This document shows, piece after piece, positions 1 to 9,090 of a stretch of DNA of 64,000 nucleotides. Where the stretch lies: assembly GCF_014268935.2 (NCBI RefSeq), contig NZ_JABWRJ020000001.1:682001-746000 (forward strand). Reading direction: 5' to 3'. Numbering within the stretch: the stretch's first letter is position 1; each line of letters opens with the position of its first letter. The DNA is from Pseudomonas peradeniyensis. GTDB taxonomy: Bacteria > Pseudomonadota > Gammaproteobacteria > Pseudomonadales > Pseudomonadaceae. The position numbers and the translations under genes were made by a program. The notes beneath the pieces are model-generated. The model did no database searches, was not told the DNA's origin, and was given only the letters and a program-made list of their open reading frames with translations.

Positions 1-137
1 ACACCATGTACGAGATTCCTTCGCAGAAGGATGTCAGCAAGGTGGTGATCGACGAAAGCGTCATCGAAGGCTCGTCGCAGCCGCTGCTCATCTACGAGAA
101 CAGCGAGCCGCAAGCCAAGGCCGCCCCCGACGCCTGA
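1..137 (+). CDS. clpX: ATP-dependent Clp protease ATP-binding subunit ClpX, C-terminal end (partial)
   Basis: Only the last 44 codons are present. The reading frame enters at base 3 and stops with TGA at 135-137. The peptide contains [16 protein letters not shown] and ends in a short acidic, alanine-rich tail, which fits the ClpX C-terminal small AAA+ subdomain. ClpX is the hexameric unfoldase that feeds substrates to ClpP. Its position directly upstream of lon and hupB matches the standard Pseudomonas clpP-clpX-lon-hupB order. A strong terminator hairpin follows about 24 bases after the stop, so lon is probably transcribed from its own promoter. The identification rests on a short tail plus synteny. 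Confidence 0.9.
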   Translation, partial: TMYEIPSQKDVSKVVIDESVIEGSSQPLLIYENSEPQAKAAPDA

Positions 138-160
138 TCGGGCAAGGGGCAGCACGCACG

Positions 161-186
161 AAGGGGCCTTTTTGGCCCCTTTTTGC
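161..186 (+). terminator. Rho-independent terminator of clpX
   Basis: An AAGGGGCC / GGCCCCTT hairpin with a T-rich loop is followed by a run of T. It sits 23 bases after the clpX stop codon. Confidence 0.85.
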
Positions 187-203
187 ATTTCATGGCCTGG
201 GCG

Positions 204-233
204 CTTGTAATTTGCCAGGCCTGCCCCCACATT
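204..233 (+). promoter_or_regulatory. Candidate heat-shock (sigma-32) promoter of lon
   Basis: CTTGTAA at 204-210 is followed by a 14-base spacer and CCCCACATT at 225-233. This resembles the sigma-32 pattern CTTGAA - about 14 bases - CCCCATNT. It lies between the clpX terminator and the lon start. Lon is a heat-shock gene in proteobacteria, so the position makes sense. No equally good sigma-70 promoter was seen in the same gap. Confidence 0.6.
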
Positions 234-292
234 AGCCCCAAGCACCATTTCCAACGGTTTCCGGCCACCACGGCCGCTGTAGAGGCGAAATC

Positions 293-2689
293 ATGAAGAC
301 CACCCTCGACTTGCCTCTTTTGCCATTGCGCGACGTCGTCGTCTATCCGCACATGGTCATCCCACTGTTCGTGGGGCGTGAGAAGTCCATCGAAGCCCTC
401 GAGGCGGCGATGACGGGCGAGAAGCAGATCCTCCTGCTGGCCCAGAAGAATCCGGCCGACGATGATCCGGGCGAAGACGCCCTGTATCGCGTCGGTACCG
501 TCGCCACCGTGCTGCAACTGCTCAAGCTGCCCGATGGCACCGTCAAGGTGCTGGTCGAGGGTGAGCAGCGCGGCGCCGTGGAGCGTTTCAATGAAGTCGA
601 CGGCCATATCCGCGCCGAAGTCAGCCTGATCGACGAAGCCGAGACCGCCGAGCGCGAGTCCGAAGTGTTCGTGCGGACCTTGCTGTCGCAGTTCGAGCAG
701 TACGTGCAGCTGGGCAAGAAGGTCCCGGCCGAAGTGCTGTCCTCGCTCAACAGCATCGAGGAACCGGGCCGCCTGGTCGACACCATGGCCGCGCACATGG
801 CGCTGAAGATCGAGCAGAAGCAGGAGATCCTCGAGATCGTCGACCTGCAGGCCCGCGTCGAGCACGTGCTGGCGCTGCTGGACGCCGAGATCGACCTGCT
901 GCAGGTCGAGAAACGCATCCGTGGCCGGGTCAAGAAGCAGATGGAGCGCAGCCAGCGCGAGTACTACCTGAATGAGCAGATGAAGGCCATTCAGAAGGAG
1001 CTCGGCGATGGCGACGAAGGCCACAACGAAGTCGAGGAGCTGAAAAAGCGCATCGATGCCGCCGGCCTGCCGAAAGACGCCCTGGCCAAGGCCCAGGCCG
1101 AGCTGAACAAGCTCAAGCAGATGTCGCCGATGTCGGCCGAGGCCACCGTGGTGCGCTCGTACCTCGACTGGCTGGTGCAGGTGCCGTGGAAGGCCCAGAG
1201 CAAGGTGCGCCTGGACCTGGCCAAGGCCGAGGAAATCCTCGATGCCGACCACTACGGCCTGGAAGAGGTCAAGGAACGTATCCTCGAGTACCTCGCCGTA
1301 CAGAAGCGCGTGAAGAAGATCCGTGGCCCGGTGTTGTGCCTGGTCGGTCCGCCCGGCGTGGGCAAGACCTCGCTGGCCGAGTCGATCGCCGCCGCCACCA
1401 ACCGCAAGTTCGTGCGCATGGCCCTGGGTGGCGTGCGTGACGAGGCCGAGATCCGTGGCCACCGCCGTACCTACATCGGTTCGATGCCCGGTCGTCTGAT
1501 TCAGAAAATGACCAAGGTCGGTGTACGCAATCCGCTGTTCCTGCTCGACGAGATCGACAAGATGGGCAGCGACATGCGCGGCGATCCGGCCTCGGCGTTG
1601 CTGGAGGTGCTCGACCCCGAGCAGAACCACAACTTCAACGACCACTACCTGGAAGTCGACTACGACCTCTCGGACGTGATGTTCCTGTGCACCTCGAACT
1701 CGATGAACATTCCGCCGGCGCTGCTCGACCGCATGGAAGTCATCCGCCTGCCGGGTTACACCGAGGACGAGAAGATCAACATCGCGGTCAAGTACCTGGT
1801 GCCCAAGCAGGTCAAGGCCAACGGCCTGAAGAAAGACGAGCTGGAGGTCGAGGTGTCGGCCATCCGCGACATCATCCGCTACTACACCCGCGAAGCCGGC
1901 GTGCGTGGCCTGGAGCGCCAGATCGCCAAGGTCTGCCGCAAGGTGGTCAAGGAGCACACCGGGGCCAAGCAGGTGAAGGTCAAGGTCAGCGGCGAGCAGC
2001 TCGAGCAGCTGCTGGGCGTGCGCAAGTTCCGCTACGGCCTGGCCGAGCAGCAGGACCAGATCGGCCAGGTCACGGGCCTCGCTTGGACCCAGGTGGGCGG
2101 CGAACTGCTGACCATCGAGGCCGTGGTCATCCCGGGCAAGGGCCAGCTGATCAAGACCGGCTCGCTCGGCGACGTCATGGTCGAGTCGATCACCGCCGCG
2201 CAGACAGTGGTGCGCAGCCGTGCCCAGAGCCTGGGGATCGCCGCAGACTTCCATGAAAAGCGCGACGTTCACATCCATATGCCTGAAGGCGCCACGCCCA
2301 AGGACGGCCCGAGCGCCGGTATCGGCATGTGCACCGCGCTGGTGTCGGCCCTGACCCAGATCCCGGTACGCGCCGACGTGGCGATGACCGGTGAAATCAC
2401 CCTGCGCGGCCAGGTCCTGGCCATCGGTGGCCTCAAGGAAAAACTGCTGGCGGCACACCGGGGCGGGATCAAGACGGTGATCATTCCCGAGGAGAATGTT
2501 CGCGACCTGAAGGAGATTCCGGAAAATATCAAACAGGATCTTCAGATCAAACCGGTCAAATGGATTGACGAAGTCCTCCAAATTGCGCTGCAATACGCCC
2601 CGGAGCCCTTGCCAGATGTGGCTCCGGAGATTGTCGCGAAAGATGAGAAGCGCGACGGCGATGCTAAGGAAAGAATCAGCACGCACTAG
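293..2689 (+). CDS. lon: ATP-dependent protease Lon (La)
   Basis: This 798-residue cytosolic AAA+ serine protease degrades misfolded and regulatory proteins. Domains in order are the N-terminal substrate-binding LON domain (about 1-200), a coiled-coil linker, the AAA+ module and the C-terminal protease domain. Walker A GPPGVGKT starts at residue 352, followed by Walker B FLLDEIDK. The catalytic dyad is Ser674 (in DGPSAG) and Lys717 (in KEKLLAA), spaced 43 residues as in the family. The length is typical (784-800). The ATG at 293 follows GAGGCG. Lon stands alone between the clpX terminator and the hupB promoter, and a heat-shock-like promoter precedes it. Confidence 0.98.
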   Translation: MKTTLDLPLLPLRDVVVYPHMVIPLFVGREKSIEALEAAMTGEKQILLLAQKNPADDDPGEDALYRVGTVATVLQLLKLPDGTVKVLVEGEQRGAVERFNEVDGHIRAEVSLIDEAETAERESEVFVRTLLSQFEQYVQLGKKVPAEVLSSLNSIEEPGRLVDTMAAHMALKIEQKQEILEIVDLQARVEHVLALLDAEIDLLQVEKRIRGRVKKQMERSQREYYLNEQMKAIQKELGDGDEGHNEVEELKKRIDAAGLPKDALAKAQAELNKLKQMSPMSAEATVVRSYLDWLVQVPWKAQSKVRLDLAKAEEILDADHYGLEEVKERILEYLAVQKRVKKIRGPVLCLVGPPGVGKTSLAESIAAATNRKFVRMALGGVRDEAEIRGHRRTYIGSMPGRLIQKMTKVGVRNPLFLLDEIDKMGSDMRGDPASALLEVLDPEQNHNFNDHYLEVDYDLSDVMFLCTSNSMNIPPALLDRMEVIRLPGYTEDEKINIAVKYLVPKQVKANGLKKDELEVEVSAIRDIIRYYTREAGVRGLERQIAKVCRKVVKEHTGAKQVKVKVSGEQLEQLLGVRKFRYGLAEQQDQIGQVTGLAWTQVGGELLTIEAVVIPGKGQLIKTGSLGDVMVESITAAQTVVRSRAQSLGIAADFHEKRDVHIHMPEGATPKDGPSAGIGMCTALVSALTQIPVRADVAMTGEITLRGQVLAIGGLKEKLLAAHRGGIKTVIIPEENVRDLKEIPENIKQDLQIKPVKWIDEVLQIALQYAPEPLPDVAPEIVAKDEKRDGDAKERISTH

Positions 2690-2714
2690 TACGTATTTCG
2701 CTGGGGGGCTTTGG

Positions 2715-2744
2715 TTGACAGCATTTTCGGCCCCTTGCTATAAA
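2715..2744 (+). promoter_or_regulatory. Sigma-70 promoter of hupB
   Basis: A perfect TTGACA at 2715-2720, an 18-base spacer and TATAAA at 2739-2744 lie about 100 bases before hupB. This is one of the best consensus promoters in the window and suits a highly expressed nucleoid protein. Confidence 0.8.
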
Positions 2745-2843
2745 ACGGCACGCCAGTGTCAACAGGCCACCCAGCGCTCGTTTCATTAAGCTTTTCATTA
2801 CATACTTAGAAACAAACTCAATAGAGAAATAAGGGGACTTAGA

Positions 2844-3116
2844 GTGAACAAGTCGGAACTGATTGACGCTATCGCCGCATCTGCTGACATCCCGAAAGCT
2901 GTAGCCGGCCGTGCGCTGGACGCAGTCATCGAATCCGTCACCGGCGCCCTGAAGCAAGGTGACGATGTGGTACTGGTTGGTTTCGGTACCTTCTCGGTCA
3001 AGGAGCGCGCCGAGCGCACCGGCCGCAACCCGCAAACCGGCAAGGCGATCAAGATCGCTGCCGCCAAGGTTCCAGGTTTCAAGGCTGGCAAGGGCCTGAA
3101 AGACGCCGTCAACTAA
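2844..3116 (+). CDS. hupB: DNA-binding protein HU-beta
   Basis: This 90-residue histone-like protein bends and compacts DNA as a homo- or heterodimer. The sequence carries the family signature [18 protein letters not shown], which forms the start of the DNA-binding beta arm, and the C-terminal end GLKDAVN. The length is exactly that of HU proteins. The start is GTG, set by AAGGGG at 2831-2836 with a 7-base spacing. Lower-biased synonymous codon choice and a consensus promoter agree with high expression. A terminator follows before ppiD. Confidence 0.98.
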   Translation: MNKSELIDAIAASADIPKAVAGRALDAVIESVTGALKQGDDVVLVGFGTFSVKERAERTGRNPQTGKAIKIAAAKVPGFKAGKGLKDAVN

Positions 3117-3201
3117 GTCGTCTTTCAGCCGGCCCAGGCATCGTCAGGGCCGATCGCGTGACGGCGGGTCGCAAACGTTCCCGCTGGCACGCTCGCTTCG
3201 A

Positions 3202-3231
3202 AAAGGCGCATCCACTGGATGCGCCTTTCTT
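3202..3231 (+). terminator. Rho-independent terminator of hupB
   Basis: AAAGGCGCATCC and GGATGCGCCTTT form a 12-bp stem with a 3-base loop and a T-rich tail. It lies in the hupB-ppiD gap and argues against upstream start codons for ppiD, which would begin inside the hairpin. Confidence 0.9.
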
Positions 3232-3296
3232 CTATCAGGATTCTACCCACGCTCCGCGGTTGTCGACGCAGTGGTACAGCCGTTTCTGGGGGACGC

Positions 3297-5156
3297 ATGC
3301 TGCAGAATATCAGGGACAATTCACAAGGTTGGATTGCCAAGACCATCATCGGCCTTATCGTCGTGTTGATGGCGTTGACCGGTTTCGAGGCCATTTTCCA
3401 GGCCGCCAGCCATAGCCAGGACGCCGCCAAGGTGAACGGCCAGACCATCAGCCAGAACGAGCTGAGCCAGGCCGTGGACATGCAGCGCCGCCAGCTGATG
3501 CAACAGCTGGGCAAGGATTTCGACCCTGCGCTGCTGGACGAGAAGATGCTGCGCGAAGCCGCGCTCAAGGGGCTGATCGATCGCAAGCTGCTGTTGCAGG
3601 GTGCCGAAGACGCCAAGTTCGCTTTTTCCGAGGCCGCGCTGGATCAGCTGATCCTGCAGACGCCTGAATTCCAGGTCGATGGCAAGTTCAGCGCCGAGCG
3701 CTTCGACTCGGTCATCCGCCAGATGGGCTACGGCCGCATGCAGTTCCGCGAGATGCTCGCCCAGGAAATGCTGATCGGCCAGCTGCGCACCGGCCTTGCC
3801 GGCAGCAGCTTCGTCACCGACAAGCAGGTCGAGGCCTTCGCCCGCCTCGAGAAGCAGACCCGTGATTTCGCTTCGCAGACCTTCAAGGCCGACCCGGCCG
3901 CGGTCAAGGTGAGCGATGACGAGGTCAAGGCGCACTACGACCAGCACGCCAAGGAATTCATGACTCCGGACCAGGTGGTCATCGATTACCTCGAGCTGAA
4001 GAAGTCGGCCTTCTTCGACCAGGTCAAGGTCGACGACGACGAGCTCAAGGCCCTGTACGAGAAGGAGATCGCCAACCTGGGCGAGCAGCGCCATGCCGCG
4101 CACATCCTGATCGAGGTCAACGACAAGACCGACGATGCCAAGGCCAAGGCCCGTATCGAAGAGATCCAGCAGCGTCTGGACAAGGGGGAGGACTTCGCCA
4201 AGCTGGCCAAGGAATTCTCCCAGGACCCGGGTTCGGCCAATACTGGCGGCGACCTCGGCTTCGCCGGCCCTGGCGTGTATGACCCGGCCTTCGAGGACGC
4301 GCTGTACAAACTGAACAAGGACCAGGTGTCCGCACCGGTGCGCACCGAGTTCGGCTACCACTTGATCAAGCTGCTGGGCGTGCAGGCGCCGGACGTGCCG
4401 AGCTTCGCCAGCCTGAAGGACAAGCTGACCCACGAGCTGAAGACCCAGCAGGTGGAGCAGCGCTTCGTCGAGGCCACCAAGCAGCTCGAGGACACCGCCT
4501 TCGAAGCCTCCGACCTGGCCCAGCCGGCCCAGGACCTGGGGCTGAAGGTGCACACCTCGGCGGCCTTCGGTCGTGAAGGTGGCGAAGGCATCACCGCCAA
4601 CCGTGCGGTGATCCAGGCCGCGTTCGGCGAGCAGGTGCTGGAAGAGGGCGCCAACAGCAACGCCATCGAGCTGGATCCGGAGACCGTTGTGGTGCTGCGC
4701 GTCAAGGAGCACCGCAAGCCTGAGCAACTGCCGCTGGAGGCCGTGGCCAAGAACATCAGCGAGCACCTGGCCAAGGAGAAGGCGATTGCCGAACTCAAGG
4801 CCAAGGCTGACAAGCTGATCGCCGGCCTGCGCGAGGGTTCGGCCAAGGCCCAGGGTCAGGGCTGGAAGGTCCACGAAGCGGTCACCCGCGGCCAGGACGG
4901 TATCGACCCGGCCGAGCTGCAGGCGGTGTTCCGCCTCGGCAAGCCTGCGGCCAAGGACAAGCCGGTCTACGGCAGCGTGGTCCTGGGCGACGGCAGCCTG
5001 GTGGTCCTGCAGCTCAAGGGCGTCAACGAAGGCGCCGCCGCCACCGACGAAGAGAAGGCGCAGATCCGTCGCTACCTCGCTTCGCGTGCCGGTTCGCAGG
5101 ACTTCGCGGCCTATCGCAAGCTGCTTGAAGGCAGTGCCGACATCACGCGCTACTGA
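3297..5156 (+). CDS. ppiD: Periplasmic folding chaperone / peptidyl-prolyl isomerase PpiD
   Basis: This 619-residue protein is anchored in the inner membrane with a large periplasmic part, and helps newly exported proteins fold as they leave the Sec translocon. The N-terminus MLQNIRDNSQGWIAKTI leads into one membrane helix (about 14-33), then a SurA-N-like chaperone domain. A single parvulin domain spans about residues 262-365 (RHAAHIL to GYHLIKLLGV). Length matches E. coli PpiD (623). The ATG at 3297 is chosen because GGGGGAC precedes it and because an upstream in-frame ATG lies within the hupB terminator. Synteny lon-hupB-ppiD is conserved. Confidence 0.95.
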   Translation: MLQNIRDNSQGWIAKTIIGLIVVLMALTGFEAIFQAASHSQDAAKVNGQTISQNELSQAVDMQRRQLMQQLGKDFDPALLDEKMLREAALKGLIDRKLLLQGAEDAKFAFSEAALDQLILQTPEFQVDGKFSAERFDSVIRQMGYGRMQFREMLAQEMLIGQLRTGLAGSSFVTDKQVEAFARLEKQTRDFASQTFKADPAAVKVSDDEVKAHYDQHAKEFMTPDQVVIDYLELKKSAFFDQVKVDDDELKALYEKEIANLGEQRHAAHILIEVNDKTDDAKAKARIEEIQQRLDKGEDFAKLAKEFSQDPGSANTGGDLGFAGPGVYDPAFEDALYKLNKDQVSAPVRTEFGYHLIKLLGVQAPDVPSFASLKDKLTHELKTQQVEQRFVEATKQLEDTAFEASDLAQPAQDLGLKVHTSAAFGREGGEGITANRAVIQAAFGEQVLEEGANSNAIELDPETVVVLRVKEHRKPEQLPLEAVAKNISEHLAKEKAIAELKAKADKLIAGLREGSAKAQGQGWKVHEAVTRGQDGIDPAELQAVFRLGKPAAKDKPVYGSVVLGDGSLVVLQLKGVNEGAAATDEEKAQIRRYLASRAGSQDFAAYRKLLEGSADITRY

Positions 5157-5172
5157 GTGGCGCGCTGATCAC

Positions 5173-5200
5173 GAAACAGGCCGCATATGCGGCCTGTTTC
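5173..5200. terminator. Terminator after ppiD
   Basis: GAAACAGGCCGCAT pairs perfectly with ATGCGGCCTGTTTC (14-bp self-complementary palindrome). It is followed by GTTTCC and starts 16 bases after the ppiD stop. Confidence 0.85.
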
Positions 5201-5283
5201 GTTTCCGATGATCGGAACTCACGCACGTTTCTCTGTAGGAGATCGTCTAGCCCTTTGGGCTGCGCTGCCGAGCGGGGAACTGT

Positions 5284-5406
5284 CCCCTGTGGGAGCGGCC
5301 TTGTGTCGCGAAAGGGGCGCGTAGCGGCCCCAGATTCCGAGCCGCCATCGAAATTGCTGGGGGCTGCTGCGCAGCCCTTTCGCGACACAAGGCCGCTCCC
5401 ACAGGG
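5284..5406. repeat. Paired REP element (BIME-like), family B
   Basis: Two inverted copies of the arm CTGTGGGAGCGGCCTTGTG... lie at about 5284-5318 and 5375-5406 around a roughly 55-base centre with its own GGCTGCTGCGCAGCC hairpin. It fills the gap between the convergent ppiD and patatin genes. The sequence type is common in P. putida intergenic DNA. Confidence 0.9.
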
Positions 5407-5430
5407 ATTGCACGCGGCCTGAAGAGGCAC

Positions 5431-6471
5431 CTACCGCCGAACCCCTTCATGATTGTCCAGCGTATCCCGCGCAACCTCCCGTCCCAGGGCGATCAGCTCC
5501 GGCGCCTTGTAGAACTCGAAGAACCGGCACACGCGCTTGGGCACGTTGATCAGTACGTCCGGCGGGTAGCCGGCGATCTTGTACTGCGCCAGTGACGTCT
5601 GCATCACCTCGAAGCTCTGGTTGATCAGGTCGAGCAGGGAGGCGGGGCCGACGTTGTCGACGATGAACGATCCGGTAGCCGATTTCGGCGCCCCCTCGCT
5701 CTGCGGCGCGGCCGCCGGCTGCTGGCCTTCGGGGGCGGCGCTTTCAGCGAGCCACGGATTGGGGCTGGCCAGCCCCTCGGCAGTGATTTCCTGCTCCAGG
5801 CGGATCAATTGCTCGGCCGGCTTGCGGCGAAACGGCAGGCGCGAGCCGAGCGAATTGATCAAGGCATCGAAGCGCATCTTGAACGCCGCCGGGCGCTCGA
5901 TCACCGGCAGTTGGTACTGCTTCTGGTTGGTGGCGTTGAGGTTGACGGCGATGATCAGGTCGCAATGGCTGGACACCACCGGCACGATCGGCAGCGGGTT
6001 GAGGATGCCGCCATCGACCAATGTGCGGTTGCCTTGCACCACCGGGGTGAACAGGCTGGGAATGGCTGCCGAGGCGCGCATGGCCTGGTGCAGGCAGCCC
6101 TCCTGGAACCAGATCTCCTGCTGGTTGGTGAGGTCGGTGGCGACCGCCGTGTAGGGGATGCGCAACTGCTCGATGTTGATCTCGCCAACGATCTTGCGGA
6201 TCTGCCCGAACACCTTGTCGCCACGGATCGCCCCAAGGCGGAAGCTGACGTCCACCAGGCGCAGCACGTCGAGGTAGTCCAGGCTCTCGATCCAGCTGCG
6301 GTATTCGTCGAGTTTGCCGGCGGCGTAGATGCCGCCGATCACCGCGCCCATCGAGCAGCCGGCGATGCAGCCGATCTCATAGCCGCGCCGTTCGATTTCC
6401 TCGATCACGCCGATGTGCGCGTACCCCCGGGCACCACCGGAGCCCAGCACCAATGCCACGCGTTTGCCCAT
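5431..6471 (-). CDS. Patatin-like phospholipase family protein (RssA-like)
   Basis: This 346-residue predicted serine lipid acyl hydrolase has the patatin fold. The oxyanion-hole glycine motif GSGGARG is at residues 10-16. The nucleophile elbow GCSMG has Ser40, and the catalytic Asp153 lies in the DGG motif. This N-terminal architecture matches the bacterial RssA/YchK group. No signal peptide or membrane helix is visible, so it is probably cytosolic or peripheral. The C-terminal part (after about 225) includes a proline/alanine-rich linker and looks lineage-specific. The physiological substrate is unknown. It is transcribed towards ppiD, separated by a REP pair. Confidence 0.88.
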   Translation of the reverse strand: MGKRVALVLGSGGARGYAHIGVIEEIERRGYEIGCIAGCSMGAVIGGIYAAGKLDEYRSWIESLDYLDVLRLVDVSFRLGAIRGDKVFGQIRKIVGEINIEQLRIPYTAVATDLTNQQEIWFQEGCLHQAMRASAAIPSLFTPVVQGNRTLVDGGILNPLPIVPVVSSHCDLIIAVNLNATNQKQYQLPVIERPAAFKMRFDALINSLGSRLPFRRKPAEQLIRLEQEITAEGLASPNPWLAESAAPEGQQPAAAPQSEGAPKSATGSFIVDNVGPASLLDLINQSFEVMQTSLAQYKIAGYPPDVLINVPKRVCRFFEFYKAPELIALGREVARDTLDNHEGVRR

Positions 6472-6628
6472 GACCTTTCCCCCACCGCTGTGCCACCATG
6501 GTCCAACAATGCACCCATTACCACCTGTGCTTCAATGTAGTCCGCGCTGGACTACGCTGAGCAGGGCACTTTTCGTTTGCTTTGCCGTCGAACGGCCACC
6601 TTAGTTTTTCACCCTCGAGGTATTACCG

Positions 6629-6907
6629 ATGAAAGCCTGGATCACCCTTCCTCTGATTGCCCTGGCCCTGGCCGGCTGCGCGGGCAAGACGGCCTATCGC
6701 GACAGTTGCGCGACCCAGCTCGATGCCGCCTGGAAGGAACTGGACCTGGCCAAGGCCGAAGGCTTTGCCGGCACCGTGAGTTACTCCAAGGCGCTGTCGC
6801 TGTTGACCGGCGCCAAGACCCAGCAGCAGTTCGAGGGCTTCGAGGGTTGTACCCGCAAGGCCGAGAAGGCCCGTTTCTACATTCGTGAATCCCGCGCCGG
6901 GCGTTGA
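6629..6907 (+). CDS. Small predicted lipoprotein of unknown function
   Basis: This 92-residue protein has a clear lipoprotein signal: charged start, hydrophobic stretch and lipobox LAGC with Cys17 as the lipidated residue. The mature part is helical and charged, with two more cysteines (in DSCATQ and EGCTRK) that could form a disulfide. No Lol-avoidance Asp follows the lipidated Cys (Ala-Gly), so outer-membrane targeting is plausible. Function is not recognised. The stop TGA precedes the CHAD gene start by 14 bases, so the two are probably co-transcribed. GAGGT sits close before the ATG. Confidence 0.8.
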   Translation: MKAWITLPLIALALAGCAGKTAYRDSCATQLDAAWKELDLAKAEGFAGTVSYSKALSLLTGAKTQQQFEGFEGCTRKAEKARFYIRESRAGR

Positions 6908-6921
6908 CCGAGGAGCTGCCC

Positions 6922-7689
6922 ATGTCCGCGATGCTCGATCATGTGGTCGGCCAGATCCTGGCGCTGCAGGTGCGTCTGCTGGCATGCCGCGAACGCCTGG
7001 CCGCCGACACCGACCGCGAGGCGTTGCACGACCTGCGCATCACCTTGCGGCGTCTGCGCAGCCTGCTGCGGCCGTTGCGTGGCCTGCCGGGCGTCGAACA
7101 GCTCGAGCAGGCGGCCGGGGCGCTGGGCACGCTGACCACGCCGTTGCGTGACCGCGAGGTGCTGGCAGCGCAACTGATCGGCCGTGGGCACGTGCAGGCA
7201 GGCGAGCGTCGCCAGGAGGGCAGGGCGCGCACCTATGCCGGTGTCGCGGCCAGTGCCCAGATCAATCGCGTGCTGGCGATTCTCGATGCGTTCCCGATGT
7301 TCCTGCGTGCCGCCGGCCGTGAAGGGTTGGCGGCGAAGCTGGGGCAGCGCATCGACAAGCGCCTGCACAAGCAATGGCGCGGGCTGCAGGCGGCCCTGGC
7401 GGACCCTGCCCACGACCGCCACCGCCTGCGCCTGCTGATCAAGCGGGTGCGCTATGGCGACCAGGCCTACCCACAGCTTGACCACGCCGGCAACAAGCTG
7501 CAGCGCCTGCTCAAGGCGGCCCAGGGCGACCTGGGCGACTGGCACGACCGCGTGCAGTGGTTGCTGCAGGTGCGCGAGCACAGCGACCTGCTCGGCTGCA
7601 AGGTGGCCTGGGAGCATGAGCTGCATGCCGCCGAGGCGCGTTCCGACCTCACCCTCGAAGCGCTGCAAAAGGCTCTGGCGCGCCGTTAG
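6922..7689 (+). CDS. CHAD domain-containing protein
   Basis: This 255-residue protein consists almost entirely of one CHAD domain (conserved histidine alpha-helical domain). Features are the EALHDLRITLRRLRSLLR helix near the N-terminus and the later basic HRLRLLIKRVRYGDQ helix. CHAD domains bind inorganic polyphosphate through conserved His, Arg and Lys residues. They often accompany CYTH triphosphatases, but none is visible here. The ATG at 6922 is chosen because AGGAG (6911-6915) precedes it by six bases; a TTG at 6904 would overlap the lipoprotein gene and lacks a ribosome site. The family assignment is firm; the exact role (polyphosphate granule association or regulation) is inference. 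Confidence 0.88.
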   Translation: MSAMLDHVVGQILALQVRLLACRERLAADTDREALHDLRITLRRLRSLLRPLRGLPGVEQLEQAAGALGTLTTPLRDREVLAAQLIGRGHVQAGERRQEGRARTYAGVAASAQINRVLAILDAFPMFLRAAGREGLAAKLGQRIDKRLHKQWRGLQAALADPAHDRHRLRLLIKRVRYGDQAYPQLDHAGNKLQRLLKAAQGDLGDWHDRVQWLLQVREHSDLLGCKVAWEHELHAAEARSDLTLEALQKALARR

Positions 7690-7772
7690 TCCCGGCAAAT
7701 GACCGATATGCGGGCTGTGGCTGGCGTGATCGCTGGTTACTATCGGTTCTTTTCCCGCAGGAGCCCTGGCAC

Positions 7773-8570
7773 ATGAACTTCACAGAATTGCTGACAGCCG
7801 CCCGCGCGCACCCTGAGGCCATCAGCGTGCCCGCCGACTGGGCCCAGGGGCGCGCGGTATTCGGCGGCCTGATGGCAGCGATGGTGCACGAAGCGATGCG
7901 CCAGAAGCTGGGCGACGACCGCCCGGTGCGTTCGCTGGCCATTACCTTCGTCGGTCCGGCGGCGCCGGATGTGCCGATCAGCCTGGAGGTCGAGGTGCTG
8001 CGCGAGGGCAAGGCGGTCAGCACCTTGCTGGGGCGCGCCGTGCAGGATGGCCAGGTGGTGACCCTGGTGCAGGGCAGTTTCGGTGCCGGCCGCCCTTCGG
8101 TGGTGGCGGTCGATGCGCCCGCCGCGATGCCGATGAAGCCGCTGCAGGAGGCGGCGCCGGAGTTGCCCTTCATCAAGGGCATTACACCGCAGTTCATGCA
8201 GCACGTGGCGTTTCGCTGGGCGGTGGGCGGCCTGCCGTTCAGTGGTAACGACTCCCGCCATATGGGTGGTTGGGTACGCCTGCGCGATGTCGCCGGGGAG
8301 CCGGTCGGGGTGGCGCACCTGCTGGCATTGGTCGATGCCTGGCCGCCCAGCCTGCTACCGTATCTCAAGCAGCCCGCCGCGGGCAGCACGCTGACCTGGA
8401 CCATCGAGTTCGTGCAGCCCACGCCGCAGCTGTCGACCCTCGACTGGTGCCGCTATGTCGTCGAGACCGAGTATGCCCGTGATGGCTATGGGCATGCGGC
8501 CGCGGCGTTGTGGACGGCAGAGGGTGAGCTGCTGGCGTTGAGCCGGCAGACGGTGACCGTGTTCGCCTGA
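7773..8570 (+). CDS. Thioesterase family protein (TesB-like double hot-dog)
   Basis: This 265-residue protein resembles acyl-CoA thioesterases of the TesB-like superfamily. It shows FGGLMAAMVHEAMRQ in the first hot-dog helix, the strand pair ending in SLAITFVGPA, and a second half with SRHMGGWVRLRD and LALVDAWPPS typical of the second hot-dog. Such enzymes hydrolyse fatty acyl-CoAs in the cytosol. The substrate cannot be read from sequence. AGGAG lies about 8 bases before the ATG. It stands alone: a gap with a probable promoter precedes it and a single REP follows. Confidence 0.85.
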   Translation: MNFTELLTAARAHPEAISVPADWAQGRAVFGGLMAAMVHEAMRQKLGDDRPVRSLAITFVGPAAPDVPISLEVEVLREGKAVSTLLGRAVQDGQVVTLVQGSFGAGRPSVVAVDAPAAMPMKPLQEAAPELPFIKGITPQFMQHVAFRWAVGGLPFSGNDSRHMGGWVRLRDVAGEPVGVAHLLALVDAWPPSLLPYLKQPAAGSTLTWTIEFVQPTPQLSTLDWCRYVVETEYARDGYGHAAAALWTAEGELLALSRQTVTVFA

Positions 8571-8588
8571 GCCATCTTCATCAAGCCA

Positions 8589-8616
8589 ATCGCGGGGCAA
8601 GCCCGCTCCCACGCCG
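8589..8616. repeat. Single REP, family A
   Basis: One copy of ATCGCGGGGCAAGCCCGC followed by TCCCACG lies between the convergent thioesterase and Mpo1-like genes. Confidence 0.85.
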
Positions 8617-8630
8617 GGTGATGTTTTCAG

Positions 8631-8999
8631 TCAGTGGCGGTGCTTGTGGCGCTCGCGCCAGGCCCGCCACCAGGCACCGCTCAGCACGAAGCGCGGGAAG
8701 GTGATGAACTGCTCGGTGAGCAGGCGCTGCACGGCGTCCTTGCGGTCGGTGAACGGCTCGGGTTGCTCGGCTTCCAGGCGGTGCCCCTGGCGTTGCAGGC
8801 CCAGCCCGGCCGCCAGGGCGATGATGCCCACGGCGATCTGCGACAGGTCCAGCGCGAACAGCCCCGACAGCAGCAGCAGCGCGCCGAGGATGAACAGCGG
8901 CACGGCGATCAGGTGCAGCACCAGGTTGGCGGGGTGGCGATGGTTGTGGTGGTAGCCGCGCCATTGCCAGGCGGGCAGGTTGGGCAGTCGTTTGCTCAT
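8631..8999 (-). CDS. Mpo1/DUF962-like small membrane protein
   Basis: This 122-residue protein has the N-terminal histidine-rich motif YHHNHRHPANLVLHL followed by two hydrophobic helices (about 27-48 and 52-70) and a basic C-terminus. The His-x-x-His, HP and LH pattern before paired helices resembles the Mpo1-like/DUF962 family. In yeast, Mpo1 is an iron-dependent dioxygenase in long-chain fatty acid alpha-oxidation, and bacterial members are mostly uncharacterised. That enzymatic role is therefore only a suggestion here. ATG at 8999 follows GGATC. The gene points towards the thioesterase gene. Confidence 0.6.
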   Translation of the reverse strand: MSKRLPNLPAWQWRGYHHNHRHPANLVLHLIAVPLFILGALLLLSGLFALDLSQIAVGIIALAAGLGLQRQGHRLEAEQPEPFTDRKDAVQRLLTEQFITFPRFVLSGAWWRAWRERHKHRH

Positions 9000-9090
9000 G
9001 GACAGATCCTCTGGGGCCTGTCCAAAGCTTAGTGCGGCCCCCGGGCGGGGGCCAATCGAGGCTGGCTATGGTGATCATAGCCGGCGAAGG

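Noticed and set aside
92..2686. Long open frame on the minus strand opposite lon (864 codons)
   Set aside because: It is the antisense shadow of a high-GC gene: composition is dominated by Leu, His, Gln, Asp and Arg with no family motif, and lon on the other strand is certain.
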